Of a stretch of DNA of 64,000 nt, positions 1 to 10,790 are shown piece after piece (within the stretch, counting starts at the first letter, position 1; the number at the start of each line of letters is the position of its first letter). The stretch spans positions 30,047,761 to 30,111,760 of the forward strand of contig NC_132878.1 in assembly GCF_030463535.1 (NCBI RefSeq). The letters are read 5' to 3'. Under the pieces are notes generated by a model, which was not told where the DNA came from, searched no databases, and was given only the letters and a program-made list of their open reading frames with translations. Position numbers and translations under genes: made by a program. The DNA comes from Salminus brasiliensis (lineage: Eukaryota > Chordata > Actinopteri > Characiformes > Bryconidae).

Positions 1-217
1 AAATGACAACGCACAAAACAAGATTACTGCACATTTTAAGTTTTATATTTCATAGATAAATGTGATAACTTTTTAAACAACAAGCAGGGGTAGCTGATAG
101 AAATATATATGCTGATATAAAATATCTAATGTCCAGATCACTTTGAGAGTTCAAGGAACAGAAGGCTGCTTATTACTTATTGAGATAGGCGTCAAACCTA
201 TGTACATATTTTATTTG

Positions 218-1192
218 TCAAAGAAAATTCATCAGTGCAGAATCTGTTTTGAATATTTGAAGAGTTAAAGTTAGTTTAACACACCTTCTAAACCATGGGT
301 AAAACAAAGCATAAATAGCTGGATTAATGGCAGAATTAAGACAAACCAACATCAAGACATTCTGAAAGGACCCTACTTTGACCTCTATTACATTTCCTAA
401 TACAGTATAAATAAAGTATGGAAATAAACAAGCTAAAAACACAAACACCAAGATGCCAAGACTTTTTGCAGCTTTTCTCTCAGACTTCATTGAGTCTGAC
501 ATATTCTTTGTTGTCCGAGTCCTAGTTACTGCATTAAGCTCTCTGATAGCAGTGGCATGCTTCCTTACAATAACAAACACTCGAGTATACAAAATGATTA
601 TAACAGAACAGGGGAAAGCAAATGTTAACAGGAGATCAACAAGAGACCAAACCTCGTCCAACACAAAAAAGTCTTCAGGACACACTGTAGTGCCTCCAAA
701 GTGTCCATTAAAGTACTGTAGTGTTACATTGTAAAACAACAATACAAACCAGTTACATAAAACTACAATACGCATTGAGCTCAGAGTGGCCTTTTTAGTG
801 TAGAGAAATGGGTTAGAGAGAGCAAAATACCGATCAACTGCAATAAGAGCAACACTATATATAGATATGTTTGTTAGATAATAAGAAATTAGTATATAAC
901 ACAAACAATAAAAGGCATTTAACATCCAGCATGCTTCAATCATCCATATTAGTGCAGTCGGCATTACAAGGACTCCAACCAGTAAGTCTGACACAGCCAG
1001 AGAGAGGATGAGCATGTTAGTTGGAGTGTGGAGCTGCTTAAAGTGACAAACAGAGATGATGATCAGCAGGTTTCCACACAGTGTTACCAGAACTACAGCA
1101 GCTGCACACATATACAATAACACATATACAGCAGAAACAGATCTCTTGGGACAGGTAAACCTGAGACCTTGACCAGTTTGATTAACCTCCAT
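218..1192 (-). CDS. Trace amine-associated receptor, non-classical pocket (copy 1)
   Basis: A 324-residue intronless class A GPCR of the TAAR family, expected to act as an olfactory amine receptor at the cilia of sensory neurons. Seen: N-glycosylation site Asn4; Asn41 of TM1; TM3 Cys96 and ECL2 Cys171 for the conserved disulfide; DRY at 120-122; NPAIY at 290-294 followed by the TAAR hallmark YPWF. The amine-binding Asp3.32 is Ser103, but Asp186 (position 5.42, eight before Pro194) is present, as in the fish-specific TAAR clade that binds amines through TM5. The toggle Trp6.48 is Leu256. The start (MEVNQT) lies about 100 bp downstream of a TATA box. It is nearly identical to the gene at 9360; differences include Cys284 and Arg204. 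Family assignment is secure. The TAAR number (14 or higher in zebrafish naming) and ligand are inference. Confidence 0.95.
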   Translation of the reverse strand: MEVNQTGQGLRFTCPKRSVSAVYVLLYMCAAAVVLVTLCGNLLIIISVCHFKQLHTPTNMLILSLAVSDLLVGVLVMPTALIWMIEACWMLNAFYCLCYILISYYLTNISIYSVALIAVDRYFALSNPFLYTKKATLSSMRIVVLCNWFVLLFYNVTLQYFNGHFGGTTVCPEDFFVLDEVWSLVDLLLTFAFPCSVIIILYTRVFVIVRKHATAIRELNAVTRTRTTKNMSDSMKSERKAAKSLGILVFVFLACLFPYFIYTVLGNVIEVKVGSFQNVLMLVCLNSAINPAIYALFYPWFRRCVKLTLTLQIFKTDSALMNFL

Positions 1193-1285
1193 AAGATTTG
1201 TGAATCTAGCATTAAATCTGGACTAAAAAACAGATCCAGCCTTCACCAGTTTAAGGTTAAAGGTACTGCAGCATGATCTATTAGA

Positions 1286-1338
1286 TCTGCCATTTATATT
1301 GTGTCTGAACAGCTCACACCCCCTAATTTAAATGACAC
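1286..1338 (-). promoter_or_regulatory. TAAR core promoter module with TATA box
   Basis: On the minus strand a TATA-like ATATAAAT (1292-1299) lies about 100 bp upstream of the start codon. It is preceded by an AGGGGG/GTGAGC block and ATTTAAAT. The same ordered module occurs upstream of the four other TAARs on this side (10428, 13103, 18657, 21452), which supports function by conservation. Promoter activity itself is inference. Confidence 0.6.
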
Positions 1339-2510
1339 CTTGATGCATGATGTCATGACTTGTTCCCTGCGTACAAAGCAGAAACAGAACATTTTGAGGT
1401 ACATTTACTCTTTCTTTTGGATGTAAAATAATAATGGGCATTTTGAATAATGTAAAACAAAAAACAAGCATGGCACCATATTTTTAATGAAACTATTGGC
1501 CCTCTCATCATTAGAAAGTTCAATTCTTTGCTATGCCAGGATTCTAGGTGAGCAGCAACACATTTCACCTTTGCATAGTTGGTAGCATTGTGTGTGATTG
1601 AGGGAAAAACAGCTATACTAAAATGATGTGAAGAACGCTGACCTTAAACAAAGAATAATAAACTTTTCAGTGCACCGCAGGTTATACCTGTGGCCATTTT
1701 AACACATTATCAAAAGAATAATGCTTCATGTCTGACAATGATGTGACAAACTAATGCAGAGATTCATTCAGGTTTCGAAAGAGATTCATGCAGTCATGTG
1801 ATTTGTTACATGTAAAAAAGTGATCAAATAGTAAATATGAGTCCAAAACTTCCTTGTTGCCAATGGATAATCTGTTGAATATGGGAATATATCTTATCCT
1901 TAAATATTAGAGCTAGACAAGGTCATTTGCCAGAATCCTGTTCTTTGACTCCAGCTCAGCTCAGTCCTTCTGGAATTATAAAAAAAAGGGCTTTCACAGC
2001 ACTGTGTTTGCCTCCACCTACAAGTGGATCATTAACTTCCTTAAAGAGAGGCAGCAGCATTCTTATGACAAATTCCTATGAAGTACTTGCACAATCATAA
2101 CACTCCCTGGGAATCCATGGATTTACCACTGCAAACAAAATGACTTCTAAAGCTTTCACATGACATTGCAGTAAGTGGTCTCATCTGAGATGGTGAGACA
2201 TCTGTATGAGCCATTTATGTTTTTCTTATTTGTCTGTGTTTTGCTTATGTTTATTTTGACCACTTACGACTTGAGGGTGCTGCAGAATTTAAAGGTGACG
2301 CAAAGATTCTAGCCAGAGGTGGGTTGGTGTGTAAGTCAACAGTACTTTGACCATATCTGGTCCGAACCCTAGAGGAGTGTGTTTGTTATTGGTATGGATT
2401 GGTATATCTAAAATGGACTTTGGTTCTGAACCCCCCCGCTAATCAGAACGAGTTGCCGCTGTCACCAACTCACCTTCTCTTCATGTAGTGGCGTTGTTTG
2501 TTTTGTCACT
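1339..2510. other. Non-coding DNA upstream of first TAAR
   Basis: The first 350 bp belong to the duplicated block shared with 10480-10790. The rest shows no gene, RNA or recognisable transposon. A run of C and mixed sequence near 2420-2500 precedes the Tc1 relic. Confidence 0.5.
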
Positions 2511-3243
2511 ACAGTATCTATATTGCCAAAAGTGTTCACTTACCCATCCAAACCATTTAATTGGTGTTCCAATAGGTATCCACGGCTGACCAGCTGCATC
2601 CAAGCCTTGCATCACCAAGCGCGATGCAAAGCAATGCAGTGGTGTAAAGCATGCCACTGGACTCTAGAGCAGTTGCGGCCTCAGTTCTCTGGAGTGACGA
2701 ATCATGCTTTTCCATCTGGCAATCTAATGGACGAGTCTGGGTTTGGCGGTTGCCAGGAAAATGGTACTTGTCTGACTGCACTGTGCCAAGTGTAAAGTTT
2801 GGTGGAGGGGGGATTATGTTGTGGGGTTGTTTTTCAGGAGTTGGGTTCAGCCCCTTAGTTCCTGTGAAAGGAACTCTTAATGCTTCAGCATACCAAGAGA
2901 TTTTGGTCAATTTCATGCTCCCAACTTTGCGGATGGCCCCTACTGTTCCAACATGACTGCGCACTAGTGAAGACATGGATAAGCCAGTTTGGTGTAGAAG
3001 AACTTGACTGGCCTGCACAATCCTGACCTCAACCCGATAGAACTCCTTTGGGATGAATTAGAGTGGAGACTGCGAGCCAGGCCTTCTCGTCCAACATCAG
3101 TGTCTGAACTCACAAATGCGCTTCTGGAAGAATGGTCAAAAATTCACTCCTTAACACACTTCTAAACCTTGTGGAAAGTTTTCTTAGAAGAGTTGAAGCT
3201 GTTATAGCTGCAAAGGGAGAACACTTTTGGCAATATAGTGTAC
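2511..3243 (+). mobile_element. Internally deleted Tc1-like transposon
   Basis: Terminal inverted repeats are visible: 'tatattgccaaaagtgttca' at the left (about 2519) and its complement 'aacacttttggcaatatagt' at the right (to about 3239). Between them is the C-terminal half of a Tc1-type DDE transposase on the plus strand: WSDE catalytic block at about 2687, [10 protein letters not shown] at about 2807, then SPDLNPIE-like residues in a shifted frame near 3020. The N-terminal DNA-binding half is missing and frameshifts are present, so it is non-autonomous. Confidence 0.85.
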
Positions 3244-3341
3244 TTACAGAACAGTGTAGAACAGCTTGGCCTTTGTAGGACAACCTTACCATGCTCAAAA
3301 CAGTGGAGGTGACAGTGGACTTTAGGCCTTGGGGTCGGTCA

Positions 3342-4181
3342 TGTGCCACGGCGCACAGGACTTCCTGAGACGAAATGTCTTTCTGTCTCAGTTATTTTTG
3401 GACTTATAGTTTGAAAGGACTTTTACGTTGACGTTTAGGTTTGATTCATGCTTCACGGTTTTGTTCATGTCTTGTGTTTCGCTTCACGTTTTGTGTGTAC
3501 CACAGTGTAACTCAGGCGGTGCTCAGTGTTTCATCTGGTGTACCATAGTCCAGAGTGCATCCATTGGGTTCGCTGATAGCCTTTAAGACTAGAGCTAACC
3601 TCCTTAGCTTAGGAGAACCGGGTTAGCTACCGTACCGCTCTGACTCTCTACGTAACAGAGTCTACTCATCGTCAGGTTTAGGAAAGGCTAGTTTATGTGA
3701 CAGAACTCTTAGCTTCAAGCTCGAAGCTTCCTCACGGTCGTTTGCTCAAGTACAGGCTCGAAGTATCCCCTGTACTCAGGGGAGCTAGCCCTAACGGTGG
3801 CTCGTTTCTGTCGTTCGGGTTCAGTAGTGGTTTTCTCAGCTCTGGAGTCACGTAAGTTCATAAGCGCCTGACTAGCACGGTCTTTCTGTTTTCTCCGTTT
3901 CACCCAGGCACTGCCTGTTGGTTTTGGTTAGCGTTATTAGTGGCTCAGACGTCTCCCTGGCACGTTAGCCTAGCCCTCGTCTCTCGTCAGCCTCAGGTGT
4001 GCTCTTTTGTTTTGGCCTGTTTCCGTTGTCACGTTATCTTTTGGTTTGTCGTTCTCCCCTGTAACTGTTGCTGCCTTATTTTGTGTTCTGCCCTGTTTAC
4101 TTTGTTAATAAATGCTCTCGCTTTGGTCCATCCCCTGCGAGTGTTCACCCTCATTGTTGTCAGTCCCAGCGGATCATGACA
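3342..4181 (+). repeat. Probable 5' LTR of the gypsy element
   Basis: The right end is set by homology with the LTR at 52332-53025: both end in a block containing CCCTGCGAGTGTTC, then ATCATGACA or AGTCATGACA, and then continue into gag. An AATAAA lies at about 4108. The left end is uncertain: 'gccacgg..cacagg' and 'ggacttttaygttgacg' are shared with the other LTR, which places the start near 3340, but no clean terminal TGTCA is present. Confidence 0.6.
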
Positions 4182-4910
4182 GAATCCTCGGCCAACAGCC
4201 TCCGAACAGCGGGGATGGAGGCCTTGAATCAGGCTGTTCACGTCCAGGGTCCATACCTGGGGCAACAGCAGCACAGGCTACAGCGTGTGTCAGAGACTGT
4301 TGATCACCTGGTGCAGCAACAGGCTGACCAGCAGCAACAAGTAACCCAACTAGTGGGTGGCATTCAGGGGCTCATGAATCTGGTTCAGACTTCATTAGAG
4401 CCTGCTAGTCCTCCCAGCCTTGCCACGACTTCCCCCAGTCCGTATCCTGTTAGTAAACCGGATACGTATTATGGCGATCCGGAGCTTTGCGAGGGGTTCT
4501 TGCTACAGTGTGTGGTCTTTTTTAAGAATCATCCGACCAGCACTGACCAGGCGAAGATCGCCTTCCTTGTATCCCGTCTCACCGGTAAAGCTCTCGATTG
4601 GGCCACAGCCACCTGGGAGGACCTCAACGAGAAGCCCTTCTCAGAATACCTCAAGCATTTTAAGGCAGTGTTTCAACACCCCCGGGAAGGGCTCACGAAG
4701 GGCGATCTCCTGCTGTGGATGGAGCAGGGAGCTAGGTCGGTAGCCCAGTATGCGCTAGAGTGCCGTACTCTGGCCGTGGACAGTGGGTGGAACCAGCCGG
4801 CCTTAATAGCCCTGTTCCAAAATGGGCTTAACCCGCGTCTGCAGCGGGAGTTGGGATGCCGGGGAGAATCGCTCGAGCTAGGCGAGCTTATATGCTTGCG
4901 ATCCGGTTAG
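4176..4910 (+). pseudogene. gag: Gypsy gag
   Basis: The reading frame from the ATG at 4176 encodes a coiled, Gln-rich N-terminus (QQQADQQQQ near residue 50) followed by a retrotransposon gag capsid-like domain. This includes an FFKNHP...AKIAFLVSRLTGKALDWA-type block and a FKAVFQHP segment, as in fish Ty3/gypsy elements. The frame ends at 4910, before any zinc knuckle that I can see, so the C-terminus is probably lost by frameshift. The ATG lies inside the last bases of the LTR, an arrangement shared with the element at 52332. Confidence 0.8.
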
Positions 4911-5157
4911 ATCAACTCCTTAGTCATCCTGTTAACCCCAGGTCCCCTAGGGCTGGGGGTGCTGCAGCGAGGCCCAGACGATAGATGGGTCCGGCTACGC
5001 AGTATATAGAAGGGTTTAGTAGTTCAGAGGGGCCACGGGCCTCAACGTCGTCTACAGTACCTGTCAGTGAGCCCATGGAGGTGGGCATCGGTGCTCTCAC
5101 CAAAAGTGATGCCTTTTCACCAAAGAGCGCGAAGAAGGGACTCCTCATGCCAATGCG

Positions 5158-5706
5158 GTGAGTGTTCCGGCCAGGGGGCTCGTCTCATGGACGATCACGT
5201 TGCCTATCACGATTTCCTACCACAGCCAGTCTCTTATCATTTCAGCATTGATTGACTGTGGAGCGGAGGGCAGTTTTCTACGGGCGGACGTGGTGGAGCA
5301 ACTATGCATCCAGATGGAGCCGATGCCGAGGTCCCTCGACATCACCGCCCTGGACGGACAGCCCGTGGGTCCCCGGCCCATCAACCACATCACGGACGGG
5401 ATAAGGGTCAAGGTGTCGCTGCTGGTTCTGCCGGTCTCCGAGCACGCCATGATACTAGGTCTGCCCTGGCTGAGCCAGCATAACCCACACATTTCCTGGC
5501 CAGATCGAGAGATCGTGTCTTGGTCCCCTTACGGCTGCGACCACTGCCTTAACCTAGCCCCCCTTAGAGTCATGTCGACTTCAATAGCGAGCTCCAAGCC
5601 AGAGAATGTAGTCGTATTAACATCAGAGTATGCCGACATGCAAGATGTGTTTTGTAAGTCCAGTTCTGCTAGGCTCCCCCCAATCACCCGTATGACTGCA
5701 CCATAG
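5158..5706 (+). pseudogene. Gypsy aspartic protease and pol start
   Basis: The frame encodes a retropepsin-like segment with ALIDCGAEGSF at about 5247-5280. The usual Asp-Ser/Thr-Gly active site reads Asp-Cys-Gly here. It is followed by ILGLPWLSQHNP (about 5452), a typical gypsy protease flap/end region, and EYADMQDVF, the usual lead-in to RT. The frame terminates at 5706 where related elements continue into RT. Confidence 0.8.
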
Positions 5707-7258
5707 ATCTAGTGGATGGCGCAACGCTGCCCAAAGCTAGGATCTATCCCCTCACGGGGCGATGAAAGAGTACATCAAGGAAGCACTAGCTCAGGGATAC
5801 ATTACCCTGTCTCCGGAGGCCTCTGGGTTCATTTTATCCGGAAGAAGGGAGGCTAGTCCCATGTGCCCTTGAGCAGCTGCGGGGAGCCCGGGTCTTTACA
5901 AAGTTAGATCTCCGCAGCGCGTATAACTTGGTACACATCAGGGAAGGGGATGAATGACCACCAGGGGGCATTTCCAGTACCAGGTCATGCTGTACAGGTT
6001 AGCGAATGCCCCTTCCGTCTTCCAGGCACTGATCAATGACGTCCTGAAAGACTACCTTGGACGCTTCGTTGTGGTCTTTCTGGACAACATTCTTGTGTAC
6101 TCCCCCGACCTACCTACGCATGTACGCCATGTTCGCCTGGTCCTGGCGGGGCTTAGGGCCCACCTGCTGTATGCCAAGCTGGAGAAGTGCGTGTTCCACA
6201 TAAGTGGGATCCCTTTTTTGGGGTACATCATCAGCAAGTGGGGGGTTCAGATGGACCAGGCCAAGGTCAAGGCAGTTTTAGACTGGCTGTCACCTGGCTC
6301 CGTAAAGGAGGTTCAGCGGTTCTTAGGTTTTGCTAATTTCTATCGTCGGTTTATCAGGGATTTTAGTAGTTTGGCAGCACCCATTAAATCGCTGCTTAAG
6401 GGAGCTCCCTGGCGCATCACGTGGACGCCGGCCGTGGAGAGCTCCTTCCAAGCGCTTAAACACGCTTTCACGGCGGCCCCGCTGTTGCGCCACCCCGACT
6501 CCCGTAAACCATTCGTAGTCGAGGTGGATGCCTCCAACACCGGGTTGGGGGCTGTGCTCTCCCAGCGTCACAGGGAGGGTGACAGACTCCACCCAGTGGC
6601 GTTTTATTCCAAGAAACTCACGGGGGCCGAACAGAATTATGGGGTAGGGGATAGGGAGCTCCTGGTAGTTAAGATGGCGCTAGAGGAGTGGCACCACTGG
6701 TTAGAGGGTGCTGCCCATGCCTTCATGGTTCTCACAGACCACAAGAACCTGGAATTCCTCCATAACGCCAAGTGTCTGAACCTCCGGCAGGCTAGGTGGT
6801 CCCTGTTCTTCGCCAGGTTCCAGTTCCAGTTCCAGTCAGTGGACGAGGGAGAGACCGTCCCTACACCGATCCTGCCATTGAGTGTAACCGTTGCGGCAAT
6901 ACAGTGGGACCTAGACACCAAGATAGCCAAGGCCCTCAGATGCATCACCATGCCCCCTTCATGCCCAGAGGACAAGGTCTATGTCCCGGGGCTATTCCGG
7001 GAGAAGCTCATTGTCTGGGCTCACGCTTCCCCGGTGGCAGGTCGTCCACGTGAGTCCTGTACGTATTATCTGTTCTCATCCAAGTATTGGTGGGAGGGGA
7101 TGAGGGCAGATATACATCAGGTACTGGCATCTTGTAGCGAGTGCGCGCAATGCAAGACCCCCAAGACACTTCCCTTGGGGAAGCTCATGCCACTGCCCAT
7201 CCCTGTGGCCGTGGTCTCACCTGGCCATCGATTTTGTCACGGACCTGCCCGAGTCTAA
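5707..7258 (+). pseudogene. pol: Gypsy reverse transcriptase and RNase H, broken
   Basis: RT begins in a shifted frame after 5706. A TGA at about 5952 interrupts the VHIREGDE-type segment, then a long frame runs to 7258. The polymerase motif normally Tyr-x-Asp-Asp reads Phe-Leu-Asp-Asn (about 6077-6088), so a catalytic Asp is gone. RNase H is recognisable by EVDASNTGLGAVLSQR (about 6521) and LTDHKNLEFL (about 6730). The integrase zinc-binding region with HASPVAG and a Cys-x2-Cys pair (CSECAQC) follows at about 7020-7155. Confidence 0.85.
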
Positions 7259-8050
7259 GGGGTATACGGTGGTGATGACTGTAGTGGATCGGTTTTCGAG
7301 GGGGGTTAGGTTTGTCCCATTCTCTGCATTGCCCCCTGCAATTTAGATGGCACAAGCCTTGGTAGACCACGTCCTCCGGAATTTCGGGATTACGGAGGAC
7401 ATAGTATCTGATCGGGGGGCTCAATTTACATCTAGAGTTTGGGGAGCCGTCTGTGAGCACCTGGGGGTGAGTGTCAGTTTCTCCTCCGGGTATCACCCAC
7501 AGACTAACGGCCAGTGCGAGCGCACTAACCAGGAGCTGGGAAAGTTTCTGCGACTTTATTGTCATGACAACCCTAGCGACTGGTCCCAGTATCTGGTCTG
7601 GGCCGAGATGGCCCAAAACTCGCTGAGGTGCACAACCACTGGCCTAACCCCTTACCAGTGTTTTTTAGGCTACAGCCTCCACTGGCCCCCTGGACCCAAG
7701 TCCCAGTAGTCAACGCATGGATGCGCCGCAGCAAAGCAGTCTGGACCAGGATCCACCAGCACATCCAGACCTTCCAGCGGCGCTACAAGAAGCAAGCAGA
7801 CCGTTGAAGGGGGGAGACCCTGTCCTACCAACCAGGGGACCGGGTCTGGCTGGCGGCAAACTCAAAGTACTCTGGTCCGTATAGGATTGTGAGGCAGATT
7901 AACAATGTCACTTTTCGACTACAGTTACCCGCACAGTCTAAGATTCACCCTGTTTTCCACGTCTCCTAGCTCAAGCCCGTGGTACCTGGACCCCTGGACA
8001 AGGCCACCCCGGCGGACACACCGCCAGAGCCGGTGGAGATTGAGGGGCCC
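7259..8050 (+). pseudogene. Gypsy integrase core and C-terminal region, broken
   Basis: After a frameshift near 7230 the integrase core continues: [14 protein letters not shown]-like at about 7282, then [11 protein letters not shown] (about 7410), [17 protein letters not shown] (about 7490) and [16 protein letters not shown] interrupts at about 7345 and the frame ends again at 7709. The tail to about 8050 resembles the C-terminal part with [18 protein letters not shown]-type residues. Sequence then changes to AT-rich DNA. Confidence 0.8.
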
Positions 8051-8080
8051 TTTGAAAACTTATTTTTAAGTATTATTCAA

Positions 8081-9208
8081 CTTACCCCTACATGGTCGCT
8101 CAGGTTTGACATTGAACAAGTTGCTACATAACTGCGTAATAATAATAATAATAATAATTTTGACTTGAAGTTAAAGTTGTCCCTTAAAATGTTTTAAGCT
8201 CTAGTTTGAGTTCTACGAGATCCAGGAGTAATGATTCTTACCCTGAGAAAGAAGACGCTGGGGTAACCATTCATTTACTACACAGATAATTATCAGGTCT
8301 GGTGGTTACTAATGTACCGTTTATACATAAGCATAAAGCACCATAGTAGTGTTAGGATGTTGGTCATTCCTTCTATGAATACATTTAGGAACTTTAAGTT
8401 GCACCCACTGCTTTCACAGATGTGCAAATTTATCCTGTAGAGAGAGTACTGAAAATAGAATATGACCCTTTGGAGCAGATAAACATGAACCTATTGGCAC
8501 CATGCCAAATGCCAGGTGTGGGCTAGAGGGTTATAAAGCCCCCCAGCACTGGGCTGTGGAACGGTGGAACTGCATTCTTTGGAATGGTGCTCCAGTCAGT
8601 CCTTTGGGATTAGTTGGGGATGAGATGAGTAGTGATCATCCAACATCCTGGCCTCACTAATGCTCTTGTCACCAAATCAGATCCTCACAATAATGCTCCA
8701 AAATCCAGTACAAAACCTTCCCTGGATAGTAGAGACAGTTACTCCAACAAAAGAAGGATAAACTCTTTTTAAATACCCTTTATTTCAGAAGCAACAATAA
8801 GCATGTGTCCATATAGTATAAATCAAAGTATACAGAATTTTAAATTGAAACTGGGGCTGTACCTGTTGTAGCATATGGCTATTGCGTTTGGCCTAATAAA
8901 TAAAAGTGATTTCAGACAAAGTGAGAGTTTTGTTTAGGGATGTATTTACCTGATTTGAATATTACATCAGCTAATATCATAATGGCATTATGGCACTAAT
9001 TGAATTTGTGTTTAATTTGATCCTGTGTTTACTGATCTACGAGTTTAACCCTTACTGTAAATGAGTTTCTTTTAATATTACAAAACATCATTTTACAGTC
9101 ATTTTCCCTCTGTGCCTGTAATACCACAGTTTAACATGCTAAATGAACATCAGAATATTCTTCAGAATATTCCTAACAATGTTATTTGCCATTACATTTT
9201 GCAAAAAT
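8081..9208. other. Non-coding DNA with an AAT microsatellite and Tc1-type relic
   Basis: It contains a short (AAT)n run at about 8138-8157 and no gene. The stretch 8440-8835 ('ttataaagccccccagcact' ... 'aagcatgtgtccatatagta') resembles the non-coding 3' part of a common fish Tc1-like element, with an ending close to the 'atatagtgta' terminus. That identification comes from memory of the family and is moderate. Confidence 0.45.
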
Positions 9209-9359
9209 ATCTAATGTCCAGATCACTTTGAGAGTTCAAGGAACAGAAGGCTGCTTATTACTTATTGAGATGCTGTCAGGCTGAGCATATTTCTAATCAT
9301 TTATTTGAACAGGTGTGTCAATACAAAAAGGGGTCAAACATATGTACATATTTTATTGG

Positions 9360-10334
9360 TCAAAGAACATTCATCAGTGCAGAATCTGTTTTGAATATTT
9401 GAAGAGTTAAAGTTAGTTTAACACACCTTCTAAACCATGGGTAGAACAAAGCATAAATAACTGGATTAATGGCAGAATTAAGATAAACCAACATCAAGAG
9501 ATTCTGAAAGGACCCTACTTCGACCTCTATTATGTTCCCTAATACAGTATAAATAAAGTATGGAAATAAACAAGCTAAAAAAACAGACACCAAGATGCCA
9601 AGACTTTTTGCAGCTTTTCTCTCAGACTTCATTGAGTCTGACATATTCTTTATTGTCCGAGTCCTAGTTAGTGCATTAAGCTCTCTGATAGCAGTGGCAT
9701 GCTTCCTTACAATAACAAACACTAGAGTATACAAAATGATTATAACAGAACAAGGGAAAGCAAATGTTAACAGGAGATCAACAAGAGACCAAACCTCGTC
9801 CAACACCAAAAAGTCTCCAGGACACAGTGTAGTGCCTCCAAAGTGTCCATTAAAGTACTGTAGTGTTACATTGTAAAACAACAATACAAACCAGTTACAT
9901 AAAACTACAATACGCATTGAGCTCAGAGTGGCCTTTTTAGTGTAGAGAAATGGGTTACAGAGAGCAAAATATCGATCAACTGCAATAAGAGCAACAGTAT
10001 ATATAGATATGTTTGTTAGATAATAAGAAATGAGTACATAACACAAACAATAAAATGCATTAAACATCCAGCATGCTTCAATCATCCATATTAGTGCTGT
10101 TGGCATCACAAGGACTCCAACCAGAAAGTCTGACACAGCCAGAGAGAGGATGAGCATGTTAGTTGGAGTGTGGAGCTGCTTAAAGTGACAAACAGAGATG
10201 ATGATCAGCAGGTTTCCACACAGTGTTACCAGAACTACAGCAGCTGCACACATATACAATAACACATATACAGCAGAAACAGATCTCTTGGGACAGGTAA
10301 ACCTAAGACCTTGACCAGTTTGATTAACCTCCAT
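9360..10334 (-). CDS. Trace amine-associated receptor, non-classical pocket (copy 2)
   Basis: A 324-residue TAAR, the duplicate of the gene at 218 with roughly 20 amino-acid differences. Numbering is the same: Ser103 at 3.32, Asp186 at 5.42, DRY 120-122, Leu256 at 6.48, NPVIY 290-294 and a YPWF ending. The pocket pattern (no Asp3.32, Asp5.42 kept) is that of the teleost non-classical TAAR clade, so an amine ligand bound through TM5 is the likely role; the ligand is unknown. Its 3' third (TM6 to C-terminus) is closer to the genes at 11984 and 17543 than the rest of the protein is, suggesting gene conversion. The core promoter is shared with its duplicate. The frame is intact and the start is supported by homology of all neighbours. 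Confidence 0.95.
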   Translation of the reverse strand: MEVNQTGQGLRFTCPKRSVSAVYVLLYMCAAAVVLVTLCGNLLIIISVCHFKQLHTPTNMLILSLAVSDFLVGVLVMPTALIWMIEACWMFNAFYCLCYVLISYYLTNISIYTVALIAVDRYFALCNPFLYTKKATLSSMRIVVLCNWFVLLFYNVTLQYFNGHFGGTTLCPGDFLVLDEVWSLVDLLLTFAFPCSVIIILYTLVFVIVRKHATAIRELNALTRTRTIKNMSDSMKSERKAAKSLGILVSVFLACLFPYFIYTVLGNIIEVEVGSFQNLLMLVYLNSAINPVIYALFYPWFRRCVKLTLTLQIFKTDSALMNVL

Positions 10335-10427
10335 AAGATTTGTGAATCTAGCATTAAAACTGGACTAAAAAACAGATCCAGCCTTCACCAGTTTAAGGTT
10401 AAAGGTACTGCAGCATGATATATCAGA

Positions 10428-10480
10428 TCTGCTTTTTTTATTGTGTCTGAACAGCTCACACCCCCTAATTTAAATGACAC
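10428..10480 (-). promoter_or_regulatory. TAAR core promoter module
   Basis: Duplicate of the module at 1286. The minus strand carries AATAAAAAAA in the TATA position, preceded by the same AGGGGGTGTGAGC block and ATTTAAAT. The TATA box is weaker than in copy 1 (ATATAAAT there). Confidence 0.5.
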
Positions 10481-10790
10481 CTTGATGCATGATGTCATGA
10501 CTTGTTCTCTGCATACAAAGCAGAAACAGAACATTTTGAAGTACATTTACTCTCTCCTTTGGGTGTAAAATAATAATGGGCATTTTGGGCATTTTCCTAA
10601 CTCATCATTAGGAAGTTCAATTCTTGGCTATGCCAGGATTCTAGGTGAGCAGCAACAAAGTTCACATTTGCATAGTTGGTAGCATTGTGTGTGATTGAGG
10701 GAAAAACAGCTATACTAAAATGATGTAAAGAACACTGACCTTAAACAAAGAATAATAAACTTCTCAGTGCACCGCAGGTTATACCTATAT

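Larger units (their letters stand above)
120..1690. repeat. Segmental duplication copy 1 (TAAR gene plus flanks)
   Basis: This block, which contains the TAAR gene at 218-1192 with its 3' flank and promoter, is repeated at about 9209-10790. Shared flank text begins at 'aatatctaatgtccagatca' and ends near 'gtgcaccgcaggttatacct'. A gap of about 65 bp lies just downstream of the gene (present in copy 2 only), and copy 1 has extra sequence near 1450-1500. Identity by eye is in the mid-90s percent. Limits are approximate. Confidence 0.85.
3342..8080 (+). mobile_element. Degenerate Ty3/gypsy LTR retrotransposon
   Basis: The parts run in gypsy order: probable 5' LTR, gag, aspartic protease, reverse transcriptase, RNase H, integrase. 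The element stops after the integrase C-terminal region near 8050 with no 3' LTR seen, so it is truncated. Base composition is clearly more GC-rich than the surrounding DNA. Stops and frameshifts break the reading frame at several points and the RT catalytic motif is altered, so it cannot move by itself. Confidence 0.9.
9209..10790. repeat. Segmental duplication copy 2 (TAAR gene plus flanks)
   Basis: Partner of the block at 120-1690. It begins at 'aaatatctaatgtccagatc' and runs through the gene at 9360-10334 and its upstream region to about 10790. Compared with copy 1 it has an additional segment near 9270-9340 and lacks about 50 bp near 10590. Confidence 0.85.

Noticed and set aside
453-734. 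Plus-strand open frame opposite the first TAAR
   Set aside because: An antisense shadow of the receptor; the same shadow occurs at 9595-9876 opposite its duplicate. No independent coding signal.
3342-8080. An endogenous retrovirus with envelope
   Set aside because: No envelope frame follows integrase; domain order and sequence are those of a Ty3/gypsy retrotransposon.
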